From Lonicera japonica (Eukaryota > Streptophyta > Magnoliopsida > Dipsacales > Caprifoliaceae): DNA of 64,000 bases. The first letter of the stretch is position 1, and each line of letters starts with the position of its first letter. The position numbers and the translations under genes are program-made. Below, one piece after another: positions 9,836-20,651 of the stretch. Below the pieces are notes generated by a model. That model had not been told where the DNA came from. It ran no database searches and saw only the letters and a list, made by a program, of their open reading frames with translations. Where the stretch lies: the NCBI GenBank assembly GCA_021464415.1, contig CM038469.1:64523650-64587649 (forward strand). Reading direction: 5' to 3'.

Positions 9836-10547
9836 ATATCGGTACAAGTATTTTTATTTTTTTTCCATATAAAATGAATTAGTAATCAATGTAAATACTA
9901 AGCAATGAGTGGTGAAGCATCTTAATTTGTCTTGGTTCACATATAAGTGTTCAGATATTTAATATTTGGGTGTATATATGGTTGTCTACAAACGTATTTT
10001 GTGAAAATGATAGATGGACCAAAAAAATATTTAATTTATTTATTTGAATAATATATTAATGAAGGAGAGACTTAATTTAGCTTATTAATTAAAAGGGAGT
10101 AAGAACAAACATTAATTAGTAGTGCAATTAAGTAAGTATACAATGTTGCTTTTTTATGTAATCTGTATTAAACAACGAGTGATTTCGACAAGAGAATGTT
10201 CGGTGTAATTATTTAATTAATTAGGTATCACCATGCAGAAAGCAACTCAATAATTCATAATTTTGTGATGTTCTTAATAGATGAATTGTAATTTCTTCTT
10301 CGCAAAAATGTGTGCAAAGTGATCTTTCCTTTTTGCAAAACTAGTATAAATTATAATAGTTAAAATATATGTCTATCTCCGATATTTTACTGTCTTATTT
10401 AATTTCTTTAGATGTAACTTAACCTTTATGGCTTTTATATTAGTTTGCTGTTAAAACCAAACATTAATAATTAAATTATTCGTGAATTAAATAATTTTAA
10501 ATATTTTAATTTATAAATCAGAAGAAAACATTAAAAAACATTAATGG
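9836..10547. other. AT-rich spacer
   Basis: No reading frame, structural RNA or clear repeat boundary is seen. The sequence is AT-rich and unremarkable. Confidence 0.5.
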
Positions 10548-10883
10548 GTTGTTTGGTAGATGTTTTGAGTTGAGTTTTTAAGTTGAATTTTTAAAATATG
10601 GTGTTTGGTAGAATTTAGAAGTATGTTGAAAAGTTAATTTGATTTTTGTTTGAGTTTTTTTCAACCAACAAAAATTCTCATAATTTTTTTTCGAAAAATA
10701 GTCACAATGGATCTTATTTTATAGATCTCGACGAGTATGTTTTAAATATATATTTTTTATTTAATTTTGATTTTTGAATTTAAAGTTATGGTGTTTTAAA
10801 AGGTTTTTTAAAGAGAGAAAGTAAAGTGAAATAAATTTTGGAAAGTGTAAAAGTTGAGTTGGTTTTGAGTTGAGTTTTTAATA
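10548..10883 (+). mobile_element. Tourist-like MITE, family A copy 1 (right end truncated)
   Basis: It starts GGGTTGTTTGGTAGATGTTT after a TTAAT flank and carries the family body (GTGTTTGGTAGAATTT, CAATGGATCTTATTTTATAG, CTCGACGAGTATG). The same body occurs inverted at 13766-14140 and again at 34721-35083. The right terminal CCAAACAGG is missing here. Family assignment comes from the intact copy with a TTA target duplication. Confidence 0.7.
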
Positions 10884-11083
10884 GAGATAATAAGCTCTAA
10901 GGTCTCGCTCCGTAATGTTTTATAATTTTAAGGACAGACTCATGTTTAATAAAAAGAATTAGTACTAATTTCATAATTTGATTTGACAATAAGGATACTT
11001 TTCATAATATCAATTTATTTGAAGGAAAATGATAAATATTAATGGACAAATATACCCCTAAATAAACATCTCGCCGCAGATTT

Positions 11084-11167
11084 CCTCTCTGCTCCATTGG
11101 TTCTGTCGATTCCGTCTTCTCTAAAGCCACCAAAGCTGTTGCTCAAATCAGTGGCAAACCCGAAAGC
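11084..11167 (+). pseudogene. Exon remnant resembling plant MIF/MDL protein
   Basis: Translating from 11099 gives GSVDSVFSKATKAVAQISG followed by KPES. This closely resembles the end of the first exon of plant macrophage-migration-inhibitory-factor-like (tautomerase) proteins, where an ATxxVAxIIGKPE motif stands before an intron. A GTAATC donor follows at 11168. The expected second exon (YVM... tautomerase core) is not found downstream, and the start of the protein is not convincing. I read it as a stranded gene fragment. The 11230-11480 segment is less AT-rich and may be another remnant, not identifiable. Confidence 0.45.
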
Positions 11168-11804
11168 GTAATCCCATTTTCTCTCTATACATTTATATAA
11201 ATTCATTCTATTCGTTTTATTTATTTATTCATCAAAGGCGATCGGATCTATGAGTCAAGCCGCTGGAAAACTCCATCTCGTCGTCACTCTTCTAATGCCA
11301 CCCATCAACGTAACTCCCCAAGCTGGTGCGGAATGAGGGTTATCTTCAGGGAGACGTCGACGATTGTGAGCATCCGTGTGCCGAAAAAGTCGCCGGTGGA
11401 TGTGGTGGGTGTTGAGGAAAGTGAGGTTGATGCTGGAGGTATAATGAAGCTCTGCTAATTTGAGGTTACAGTTCACTTGGCCTTGAAATGGTGGGGGAAA
11501 ATCAATAAATAAGGAGACATTACTGTTTCTTTGCTTTACATCTCGAATTGTTTTGTGGGCAATTAAATTTTTTAATATATCTTTACCTTTTCAATTGAAA
11601 TTAGAGAATAGATATCGAGCCTAAAGATTCAATCAGAAAAGATAATTAAAACAACTACTGTTTTAAATTTGTAGATTGAATTTCGGTAGATTCTTCATAA
11701 TTTAATTTTAATCCTTGAATTTTGATAGATTCGACAGAGATTAAACAATTGTTATGCAAGTGCTTGGTGTTGGTAATGGCTATAAACTTTATGATTGTTG
11801 TTCA
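11168..11804. other. Spacer with possible gene remnant
   Basis: At 11255-11476 both strands show short open frames and higher GC, including a 41-codon plus-strand frame from an ATG near 11334. None matches a family I recognise. The remainder is AT-rich. Confidence 0.35.
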
Positions 11805-12238
11805 GAAGGTGCTAAATGCATTTAGCACCTTCTGGTTGATGCTTAGAAGGTGCTCCAGGTGGTGCTAAATGCATTTAGCACCTTCTGATTATTGTTCAGA
11901 AGGTGTTAAATGCATTTAGCACCTTCTGGTTGCTGTCCAGGTGGTGCTAAATGCATTTAGCACCTTCTAGTTGTGTATTTAGCACCTTCTGGTTGCTGTC
12001 CAGGTGGTGCTAAATGCATTTAGCACCTTCTGGTTAGTGCTAAATACATTCTGGTTGTTGTTCAGAATGTGCTAAATGGTTGATGTCCAGGTGGTGCTAA
12101 ATGCATTTAGCACCTTCTAGTTGTGCATTTAGCACCTTCTGGTTGCTGCCCATGTGGTGCTAAATGCATTTAGCACCTTTTAGTTGGTGCTCAGAAGGTG
12201 CTAAATGCATTTAGCACCTTCTGGTTAGTGCTAAATAC
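11805..12238. repeat. Array of short perfect palindromes
   Basis: Eight copies of a 22-bp self-complementary core (GGTGCTAAATG and its reverse complement CATTTAGCACC, centred on ATGCAT) begin near 11810, 11858, 11902, 11943, 12005, 12093, 12155 and 12197. Most are extended by AGAA/TTCT to about 28-30 bp. They are joined by spacers of the GGTTGCTGTCCAGGT type. Half-palindromes (for example TGTGTATTTAGCACCTTCT near 11971) lie between them. Either strand, if copied into RNA, would form a chain of hairpins. No known plant satellite comes to mind. Confidence 0.8.
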
Positions 12239-13569
12239 ATTATTAGTTACTTTGGACAAAAATGGTTATTTTGCACAAACATCGAGCTTGTGTAAAATAA
12301 TATGTGGCGTGGCTATATATAATTTGTTTCCAGTGGGATCTTATAATAAATTACCAGTGCATTATTGATGTGGTGCAATTATACTAGAAACACTATACAT
12401 ACACAATGGTTTAATAATAGCTAGCCCCTGTAGTTTGAGAATTTCAGCTACATCGGCTAATTAATAAGAACTAGCTTCCTTTTTTTTTTTTTAAATATAT
12501 ATTATTTCTGTACAAAGTCGTGTTTAGCTGAAGTAAAATTTTACAATAACAAATACTAGATTACGTAATGTGAAATGAATGGGGCCAACCCACTCCTGCT
12601 TTGTCGGGCTATATGGAGGTGTATGTGGGGGAGATGTTATGTTTATGGTTATTGTGTTATTAGTTAAATAAAGAAGGGGTATAATGTCTTTTTCCTATGA
12701 TGTCCTTAATTTATAATACTAATTTATAATGGGCCTTTGCAATTATGTTGTTATTGTAATGATCCCTTATGCCCAATTGCCTCTTTTTAATATTTGAAAA
12801 AGAAAAAAAAAAAAGATAGATACCAAACAGGCACCAAGTGTGCCATTTCGTGTTGTATTTTTGGCTAAAAAGATACGCGAAAAGTAATTGTAAGACACAA
12901 TACAATATGACATGTGTTTTGTATCCAACAAACACATCTCATTTGAACAAGACACCGACAGACAAGACAAATAAGATCTAACTTATCAATTTTATTTTTC
13001 ACTTTCTACTAGACACGCTACAACACAAGTTTTAGCTACGACTGACCCAACTACAACATAATACACCTCCATTTTGTTCCAATTTTGTGCTTAATTTGAA
13101 CACAAATACAAGACCAGACAAGACAAAAAAGATTTGACTAATCAATTTTGTGTTTACTAAAGGCATTACGAGCAGTATCGTACATCAATCTCTCTCCATA
13201 TCTCTTCACCAAAGGCCCATGATTATGCCAATTGTTGCACCACGTGTACATCTCTTCCCCAATACCCACCTTATACCCACCTAATCCAATTATAAAACAA
13301 TTGTTCAAATTAAGTATTAAGCAAAATTAATGCCTCTTAATGCCAAATGCTTAATCACTAAAAAAATTAAGCATTGACCTCTTAATGATTTGAAAAATAT
13401 AAACGGCATATCATAAAGCAAACAATGAAAGAGATAAATCAAGGGCATGAACAATCTCCACGTGCTATAAATTCCATGATAACCTCTCAATTCCCAAACA
13501 AGATCCAAAGTAATGTAGTATTTGTTTCTGCTTACAAAATCTAATGAACTTGGTCCAAGTTTCTCAAAC
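12239..13569. other. AT-rich spacer
   Basis: No gene is supported. Short minus-strand frames at 12711-12970 and 13317-13571 lack any recognisable domain. A T-rich run lies at about 12480-12492. Confidence 0.5.
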
Positions 13570-14290
13570 AAGTTCTCTACAAAACCCCACCTGGAGCCGA
13601 TTAGGTGCTAAGCGGTGGTTTGCCGCTTACGCAACCTAGCTATGCAGCCGCCTAGTCTGGTTAGATGGCAACTAGTAGGATTGGAGTTTTTCACACCTTT
13701 TATTGGAAATCATTTTTTTTTCCATATGTTTGAATTACGATAAATATTCATTTAATGAAATCTTAGCACCTGTTTGGTGTCTCTTCATTTTTATTTTTTT
13801 TCCCAAATTTTAAAAACTTAACTCAAAATCAACTCTACTTTTACACTTTCCAAAAAAAACTTAACTCTCTCTCTAAAAAAACTTTTAAAACACCATAACT
13901 CTAAGTTCAAAAATCAAAATTAAATAAAAAATATATATTTAAAACATACTCGTTGAGATCTATAAAATAAGATCCATTTTGACTATTTTTTTAAAAAAAA
14001 TTTATGAGATTTTTAGTTGGTTGAAAAAAACTCAAAAAAAAACTAAATCCATTTTTTAATGTACTTCTAAATTTTACCAAACACCATATTTTGAAAACTC
14101 AACTTAAAAATTCAACTCAAAACATCCACCAAACAGGCCCTTAATGTCCCTTTTGGAAGTAAAGTAAGATTTTTCACAATATTATATTTTTAAAATATAA
14201 ATAAACAAAAGTTCAGCCGCCTAGACGCCAGGCACCCTCCTACCAGCCAACTTCTGTCTAGCACTTTTGAGAACATTGTCTCAAACTCAT
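13570..14290. mobile_element. Older repeat interrupted by a MITE
   Basis: The left flank (13590-13690, GATTAGGTGCTAAGCGG and CAGCCGCCTAGTCTGG) and the right flank (14213-14280, CAGCCGCCTAGACGCCAGG) are related GC-richer repeat sequences of the CGCCTAGGCG type common near plant genes. The intact Tourist-like element at 13766-14140 sits between them, so this is a nested insertion. Outer boundaries are uncertain. Confidence 0.4.
13766..14140 (-). mobile_element. Tourist-like MITE, family A copy 2 (intact)
   Basis: The left end GCACCTGTTTGGTG and the inverted right end (read on the minus strand GGGCCTGTTTGGTGG) are terminal inverted repeats. TTA stands directly outside both ends (13763-13765 and 14141-14143), as expected of PIF/Harbinger-type Tourist elements. 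It is 375 bp and non-coding, the same family as 10548-10883 and 34721-35083, in inverted orientation. Confidence 0.8.
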
Positions 14291-16071
14291 CACACAATGT
14301 AGTGTTATGAATGAAATTAGTAGGCATTACAAATTACAGGAGTCAAGAGCATAATAGAACCAACACGAAGCATAATTTACACATTTGTATAATCTCTAAA
14401 CAAGTTACTTCATAACTGTCTTAAGAGTTAAGGCACTCAAGTGGCAGATTTGACTATACGACAAAATGTAATAGCTTGTGACAAACATTCACGCCATCAA
14501 TGAGTTGTGTATCATATAAGTCCTAGGTTCAATGTATACGTCAAATATTAGTGTATTACTATTTCAACAGTGGCCTTCAATTTAGATAGTGATTCCATTT
14601 GGAAGAAATGTTCACCAAGTCCTAACGCCAAAGTGTCTGCCAAGCTGTAAGTTGAACTAAATTATCAGTCCCATTGCAATGCTTCAACAAATGAAAGCTG
14701 ACTATATATATGTATTGACAATTACAGTAGGCCAAGTCCTTCCCAGATCGCAAGCCTGGTATTTTACAGCAATTAAATTTACTCTCAACACTTCTAAGAA
14801 ACAAGCAACAATAATATCATTCTCACAATTTAAAGGGGGATATTACCAAGTATAACTGGTGTAATTTGACTATGTTTACCTGACAAATACGTTAAGACAC
14901 CCGCATATAAAATATGCATATTAAGTATGTTTCATAAGTGTGTTTGACAATATACTTGTTATTTCTTTTTCTTTCTTTTTTTTTGTTAGAAACGTGCTTC
15001 GGCGGCGGATAGCTGCACGGGCAAAGCACGATACTTGTTAGATATACCCAATACGTAATAAAATGACATTCTTGTACCAAAATCCTTGGATATCAAAAAA
15101 ACTGGAATTGATCATGAGGAAAATATTCCAAATGATTAACCCAAAAGGTGTTTCACTAACAAAGGTCAGTCTATTTCTCACCCCAGAGTTTCTCACCCCA
15201 GAGAGGCCGCCTCGAGAAATACAGACATCTAAAACAGAGAAAGTGGGAGGGGGAGGGGGACGTCTGAGTGTGCAAATATAAATACATTTCCAATCAGAAA
15301 ATAAATATGAAACAAACAATATATAAATATATGTATACAAATTACCTTGAAGCTAAAAGTTGAGGAGGTAGTCACCAAACCACTAGACTGAGCTGTTCTG
15401 TTACCTGCAAATTGGAAACAGGGGCTTTAGAGAAATTAGGGAAATAATAGGGGAAAAACGTAACTAAAGAAATGAGGGCTTTATGAGAAGCACAACTCTA
15501 AGCTAGATAAACTAGGGCATTTTAAATGCTAAATTGTCTGATGAACTATCCAGAGGGATTGTTCATCAAGTGAGGATTCGGAGTGCATTAAATTAATCCT
15601 GCTGGGGGGCTACTAACCCTGGCCTGAAAGAGTTCAAGAACTTCCTTTATTGCAGTTCATACTTGTCACTCTTGACGCAATGAGTGATACCATGCACGAA
15701 TTTCAAGCTTCTACAGATAAGAGAACTATTATGAAAGCAGAATTCAAAGAAAATCTAATAAGATTGAAAAATGAGCAAGATGGTCGAGCACCAGCTTCAA
15801 AAAAGCATCAATTATAGCCCCATAATTGGTAGACCAAGGAGTTGCTTCACATGTGTGGAAAATGAAGCAATAGGTTAGCAAAGAAATTTGTATATTTGAC
15901 AGACTCTTCTTCGATACACTATTAAACATCTTCTCATGGTAAAAAAATTCTTACCCTCGCCCAAATAATTGGATTCCATTGTGTTTCAGAAGATCAAAAC
16001 TGGGCTGGTGAAATTACCACTTGTGCGCTAACTTCTCAACCTTTCGACTTTGCAAAACATCGCCATTTCCA
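14291..16071. other. Spacer and 3' side of the PPR gene
   Basis: No further protein gene is supported. Short frames near 15038-15340 and 15744-15929 have no recognisable content. The last few hundred bases probably include the 3' untranslated region of the minus-strand PPR gene, but I cannot fix a polyadenylation site. Confidence 0.4.
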
Positions 16072-18075
16072 TTATGAAACCATTGAAACTGAGAAATCTT
16101 TTTCCATTTCATTTTCCACCAAACACGACAATGGGTTAACCATACTATTTAACATCGAGTAAATTTCTCTCATCTCCGGGTGAGATGCGTGTCCAACTAG
16201 AAACTCATGAACACCGCCATTAACCTCAATCGAACTACATCCAGGTTCCTTCTTTACTCCAATATCTTTCATTTTCCTTCTCACCTTTTTTGCGTCTTCC
16301 CATCTACCAGCGGATGCATATATATTGGCCAAAAGAGTATGAACACTGGAATCATTTGACCCAATATCCACTAACCGTTTAGCCAATCGTTCACCCATTT
16401 CAACATTACCATAACTTCTGCAAGCACTAAGCATAGCACCATAAACCGGAACTACAATCTGATTGCTTTCCTTCAGTATATCTTTTATTAGATCTTCTGC
16501 TTCATCTAATAGCCCAGCACGGCCAAGAAGGTCTATTAAACACCCATAATGTTCTACCTTTGGATCTATCTGATAAATCGTCGTCATGGATTTAAAATGC
16601 CATCGGCCTTGCTCTACAAGTCCCCCATGGCTACAAGCTGTTAAAACACCAATAAAGGTGATGTCATCAGGTCGAAAACCAGATTCTTTCATTTTGGAAA
16701 ATAAATCCAGAGCTTCTCTAGTCTTCCCATTCATCGCAAGTGAGCATATAATTGAAGTCCATGATGCAGTATCTTTCTGTTTTAACCCGTAAAAAATCTC
16801 CACAGATTTCTCTATGTACCCACATTTTGAGTACATATCTATAAGAGCAGTACCAGCAATCGTGTCTATAGTTATATTGTTTTCCTCCATGTATTCATGG
16901 ATCCATTTTCCTTGTTCCAAGGCTCCCAATTGAGCACAACCTGTAAGCAGAGCAACCACAGTGAATTTATCTGGTTTCACCCTTTTGATTTGCATCTCTT
17001 GAAAGAGGGACATTGCCTCATCGACGCGGTTAAACTGCACATACCCATTAATCATAGCCGTCCATAAAACGATATCCCTAACTGGACTTCCTTCAAACAA
17101 CACTCTAGCTTCATCCAACTGACCACAATTTACATACCCAGACACCATACTAGTCCAACAAATTACATTTTTCCTGGGCATTGAATCAAAAATTTGTCGG
17201 GCCAAACTCAAACATCCACACTTACAATACATATCCAACAGAGCATTGCCAATTATAGTAGTAAGTTCAAGTTCATCAGTGACATAATGATGAATTTCCT
17301 TACCAAGCTCCAAATTATTTAAAGCTATACAAGCAGAGAGAGTGCTAACAACAGTAGCTTCATCGGGTCTCACAGTTCCATCCTGTCGCATACGCAAATA
17401 AACTGCAACAGCATCCTCAAATTTACCGCACCTAACATACCCGGAAATCAAAATATTCCAAGAAACCAAATCTCTCTCATGAATTTCATCAAACAGCTTC
17501 TTCAAAGTCCCAACATGACCCAATTCAGCATACATGTCCATAAGTGAGTTACAGATATAACCATCAAACTCAACCCCACACTTCATGACAAACCCGTGAA
17601 TCTTCTGGCCCACCAAAACCTCCCGCAAGCATCCAATTGCTTTAAATACAAACGGGTAAGTGAAATTATCCGGCCACAACTCATTCACCCTCATTCGATC
17701 AAACAGAAAAAGTGCTTTCCTAAAGCTGCCAGCCTTTGTATATGCTTTGATCATTACATTATAGACGAATAAAGATGGATCTTCGATGAAATTAAAGATT
17801 CTTTCAGCATACCGTAAGTTTCCAACTACTGGGTCTGTGCAGAAAACCATTGTCTTTTTTAGAGCATCTTCGTGTTGGTGTAGACCACCCTTGAAGACCT
17901 GAGATTGGATTTGTTTCAGTTCTTCAATTGATTTACAGTTTTTGAGGTGTTGTATACATGCCTTAATGGTGAGCGTACTGATGCGAGGGGCAGTTGAGAA
18001 GTGAACTAGCTTTGGTAGTAAATGGTCGGAACTGGACTTGATGAATAACAATAGAAAGTTGATTCGAGAGGTCAT
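16072..18075 (-). CDS. Pentatricopeptide repeat protein, At1g31430 type
   Basis: A 667-residue intronless frame. PPR proteins bind organellar RNA sequence-specifically. The first ~35 residues lack acidic residues and are rich in Ser and hydrophobics, fitting a mitochondrial or plastid presequence. About residues 95-560 contain tandem repeats of the PLS kind, seen as VSWNILISGYVRCGKFEDA, VICWTSMVSGYVNCGQLDEA, VLWTAMINGYVQFNRVDEA and others. The end (about 580-650) has E-type motifs: RRKMKDIGVKKEPGCSSIEV, then HEFLVGHASHPEM. There is no C-terminal DYW deaminase. Length and many phrases, such as CAQLGALEQGKWIHEYMEEN and LIDLLGRAGLLDEAEDLI, match Arabidopsis At1g31430 from memory. The RNA target is unknown. 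The ATG at 18075-18073 is the first in frame. Absence of introns is usual for this family. Confidence 0.93.
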   Translation of the reverse strand: MTSRINFLLLFIKSSSDHLLPKLVHFSTAPRISTLTIKACIQHLKNCKSIEELKQIQSQVFKGGLHQHEDALKKTMVFCTDPVVGNLRYAERIFNFIEDPSLFVYNVMIKAYTKAGSFRKALFLFDRMRVNELWPDNFTYPFVFKAIGCLREVLVGQKIHGFVMKCGVEFDGYICNSLMDMYAELGHVGTLKKLFDEIHERDLVSWNILISGYVRCGKFEDAVAVYLRMRQDGTVRPDEATVVSTLSACIALNNLELGKEIHHYVTDELELTTIIGNALLDMYCKCGCLSLARQIFDSMPRKNVICWTSMVSGYVNCGQLDEARVLFEGSPVRDIVLWTAMINGYVQFNRVDEAMSLFQEMQIKRVKPDKFTVVALLTGCAQLGALEQGKWIHEYMEENNITIDTIAGTALIDMYSKCGYIEKSVEIFYGLKQKDTASWTSIICSLAMNGKTREALDLFSKMKESGFRPDDITFIGVLTACSHGGLVEQGRWHFKSMTTIYQIDPKVEHYGCLIDLLGRAGLLDEAEDLIKDILKESNQIVVPVYGAMLSACRSYGNVEMGERLAKRLVDIGSNDSSVHTLLANIYASAGRWEDAKKVRRKMKDIGVKKEPGCSSIEVNGGVHEFLVGHASHPEMREIYSMLNSMVNPLSCLVENEMEKDFSVSMVS

Positions 18076-19091
18076 ATGATAGTTGTCAACCTTTTGTTAT
18101 GTAGGAGCCTCTAACTTAAGCCACTCCTGCAGTTACAAACAAAATGTCAACACAAGACGGTATACAAGTTTTCCACCAAAAAAAAAACTATTACAAAAAA
18201 AGTTGAGAGTAAGCAAAACATTATGCTACTAAGCTCAATAAAATCAGAACTGTCTGCAATCTTCTTAGAAAAGGGCCTATATGCAATCTTCTTGGGCAGG
18301 CTAGCACGTAACATATATCTGGAAAAACTAAACAGTATTGCCTAATTCTGGACCACCCCTACGTACTACGAAAGAGCCAACCCCAAACGGGTGCATTCAT
18401 GACCCAACACACCAACTAGCGACTCCCACTTTGATTTGCAGAGACATAAGAAAAGAAAAGAAAAGAAAAGCACAGTTCCATATGTACCGACAGATATACG
18501 TACTATATAAAAAATATCAAGGATTCCATAGTATTAACTGCATTGAAAGTGACTCTGGTACATGTTCTAAAACAAATTGCCACCCCAAAATGGTGTTCAA
18601 ACTAAGCCCACGCCCACCGCACCACGTACCAGGCTAGGTAATGTACCCTGTACCCAAAGCATCCCATGAATTTGGTAACATTGAACCTGAAGACCCAGCA
18701 TCATTAGACCTATATACAATCTTCTTGACAAAAGGGAATATGTAAACGAAAAGACGGGCTATGCAAAAACAAAGTATAGTGATTCAGGAAATAGACAAAT
18801 AAACTTTCTTCATCACTAACATATAGTTCTACTAAGTAAATAGATAACAACTGCTTTTGTTGTATAAGCATATAAATTTCTTTAATAATTGTAGAAGTAT
18901 ATAAAAGTATAAAACAGTGGTGTAATATTCTAGACGTTCATATATTAATCCCTCCTCTGTCTCAAATTAAAAGTCTCACATTGATTTTGGTACTTTTTTG
19001 ACAAAAAACTATTTCAACCTGATCATTTTGAGACAAGGGTATCTATACGCTATTATCAAGGCAAGACCAATTGCAACCACCACCGAAGCAA
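18076..19091. other. Upstream region of the PPR gene
   Basis: It should hold the PPR promoter on the minus strand, but I see no distinctive element. A stretch near 18450-18470 is AAAAG repeats. CCTCCTCTGTCTCAAATTAA near 18952 resembles the edge of a Stowaway-type MITE whose other end I cannot place. Confidence 0.35.
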
Positions 19092-19258
19092 GAAAATATT
19101 CAATACAACGGTTATAACGCACATGTTATCGCATATCCAATCAGATTGCAGAAAATCAATAACTCGTGTGATTGAGCCTTGAGGAGAGAGAAATGCACAC
19201 TTTTTTGCAATCTAATTGGATTGTGATAACATGTGGCGTTATAACCGTGAATATTTTC
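19092..19258. mobile_element. Foldback MITE with 12-bp target duplication
   Basis: Almost the whole 167-bp segment is an inverted repeat. The left arm starts GAAAATATTCAATACAACGG and the right arm ends CCGTGAATATTTTC. Arms of about 60 bp share ATAACG and ACATGTTATC blocks. The 12-mer CCACCGAAGCAA flanks it exactly on both sides (19080-19091 and 19259-19270). TSDs of 9-12 bp point to Mutator-like mobilisation. Transcripts would form a long hairpin. Confidence 0.85.
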
Positions 19259-19270
19259 CCACCGAAGCAA

Positions 19271-19724
19271 TTTCAAATTTTTGAAAAGCTTATTTCACCT
19301 CCATGGTCATCTTTTTCGTGAAAGATTTGCTAGCAACAGGAATCAAGTTATTGATCTTAAACAGCCTACCAACCTAATTAACTCGCAGATCATCTCTCAC
19401 TTTTGTTAAATCTTTCTCCTTAAATTGTATCATGCAAGTAGTACACGCCATGCGCGTGCAATAGGTCTAGTAATATAAAAATTAAAGGGGAATAATAAGA
19501 AAAGTTACATAATCGATTTAAAATGTTACATTGTAACACTTCACATTACCAAATTAATTCAACATCATTAGTTCAATCTAGGTGGGTTTGAAGAAAGAAA
19601 TTAGGGCTAAAAAATACAGAAAGAGTAACACTTAAAACCCAACAATTTCCAAATGGGGGAGTGTAGAAGGAGGAATTAGGTTAGGAAAATGGGAGCACAC
19701 GAGAATTTTTCAGGTAGAGCATAC

Positions 19725-19755
<31 letters not shown>

Positions 19756-20349
19756 GAGAGAGAGAGAGAACAGCAAAGGCGATGCAATGATAAAACAATC
19801 AAGATCAAAAGAAAAATAAAGGGAGCAAACAAACCTTAGTATGTCTGAGGTGCAGGGACGGCGACGGTGGTGGCGATGATTGCCGAGCGGAAAGAGTCGC
19901 CGGTGAGAGAGAGTTTGAGAGGAGACAAGCGTTAGACAACCCATATACACACGGCAAGAATGAACCGACCCGGTCTAGGGCCGTAAATGAGCATAAATGC
20001 GCCCTGTTCTTTTGGGGTGATAAATTCACTCTCATTTTTCGTCATCAAGGTTGCGTTTGATGTAATAACTGAAAATTAAAATTAAAAAGATTATCTGAAA
20101 ACTGAAATTTTATGAATATGACAATTTTACTCTTATTAATTTATTTAGATCACATGATTCTAAATTAAAGTAAAACTAATTAAGCATTAATAATCATATC
20201 TTCAAATCGTTGAATCAACTACAATAATTTTATGAGTCAAAATACTAGCAAAATATCAATTAAAAATAATAATTTTCACTACAATTATAAAACTCTAAAA
20301 AAATACATTTTTTTTTTACTTTTCTTAAACAGACATGAAAGAAACTGAC
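19271..20349. other. Spacer with compound microsatellite
   Basis: A GT, then TA, then GA compound microsatellite lies at about 19723-19770. Short minus-strand frames over 19681-20035 have a Pro/Ser/His-rich, low-confidence content. None of the missing CCT6 exons (see 20350-20483) can be found here. Confidence 0.4.
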
Positions 20350-20483
20350 ATTTTAATGGTGCCTTTGGGACCGAGATTGCTCTTGAGAACGTCTTGCAAG
20401 CCTTTGGCCGCATTGATGTTCATGTGTAGAGCCGCCGATTTGTTCAGCACTTCCACATTCGGATTCAAAACTCCCAGAGACAT
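20350..20483 (-). pseudogene. Stranded first exon of chaperonin CCT6 (zeta)
   Basis: From the ATG at 20483 the minus strand reads [20 protein letters not shown], then [20 protein letters not shown] and GTIKM. This is the N-terminus of the zeta subunit of the cytosolic TRiC/CCT chaperonin, including the NLGPKGT nucleotide-binding loop. The exon ends inside the Met codon at a GTCAGT donor (20349-20344). A TATTTCAG acceptor lies just upstream. No later exons (ATP-site GDGTT, apical or C-terminal domains) occur on this strand before the PPR gene. CCT6 is normally about 535 residues, so this is a fragment, probably carried by a transposon. Confidence 0.85.
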
Positions 20484-20651
20484 CTTCGCTTCTTCTGAAA
20501 TATTATCAGACATCTTTGTTTGATATATTCCTTTTTTTTTCTGGGTAAATCTCATAAAACTCCCAACTTCAAAATCAAAGGTATTTACCATCAACAGATA
20601 GGAAGAATTGAAGATGGTGGTACAAAAAGGGAAAATCGAAATTGTTGAAAC

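Noticed and set aside
11805..12238. A CRISPR array
   Set aside because: Repeats are palindromic units with short irregular spacers that are themselves repeats, there are no cas genes, and the genome is a plant's.
14990..15290. A GC-richer patch (GCTTCGGCGGCGGATAGCTG) near short frames on both strands
   Set aside because: Neither strand gives a recognisable domain or splice structure.
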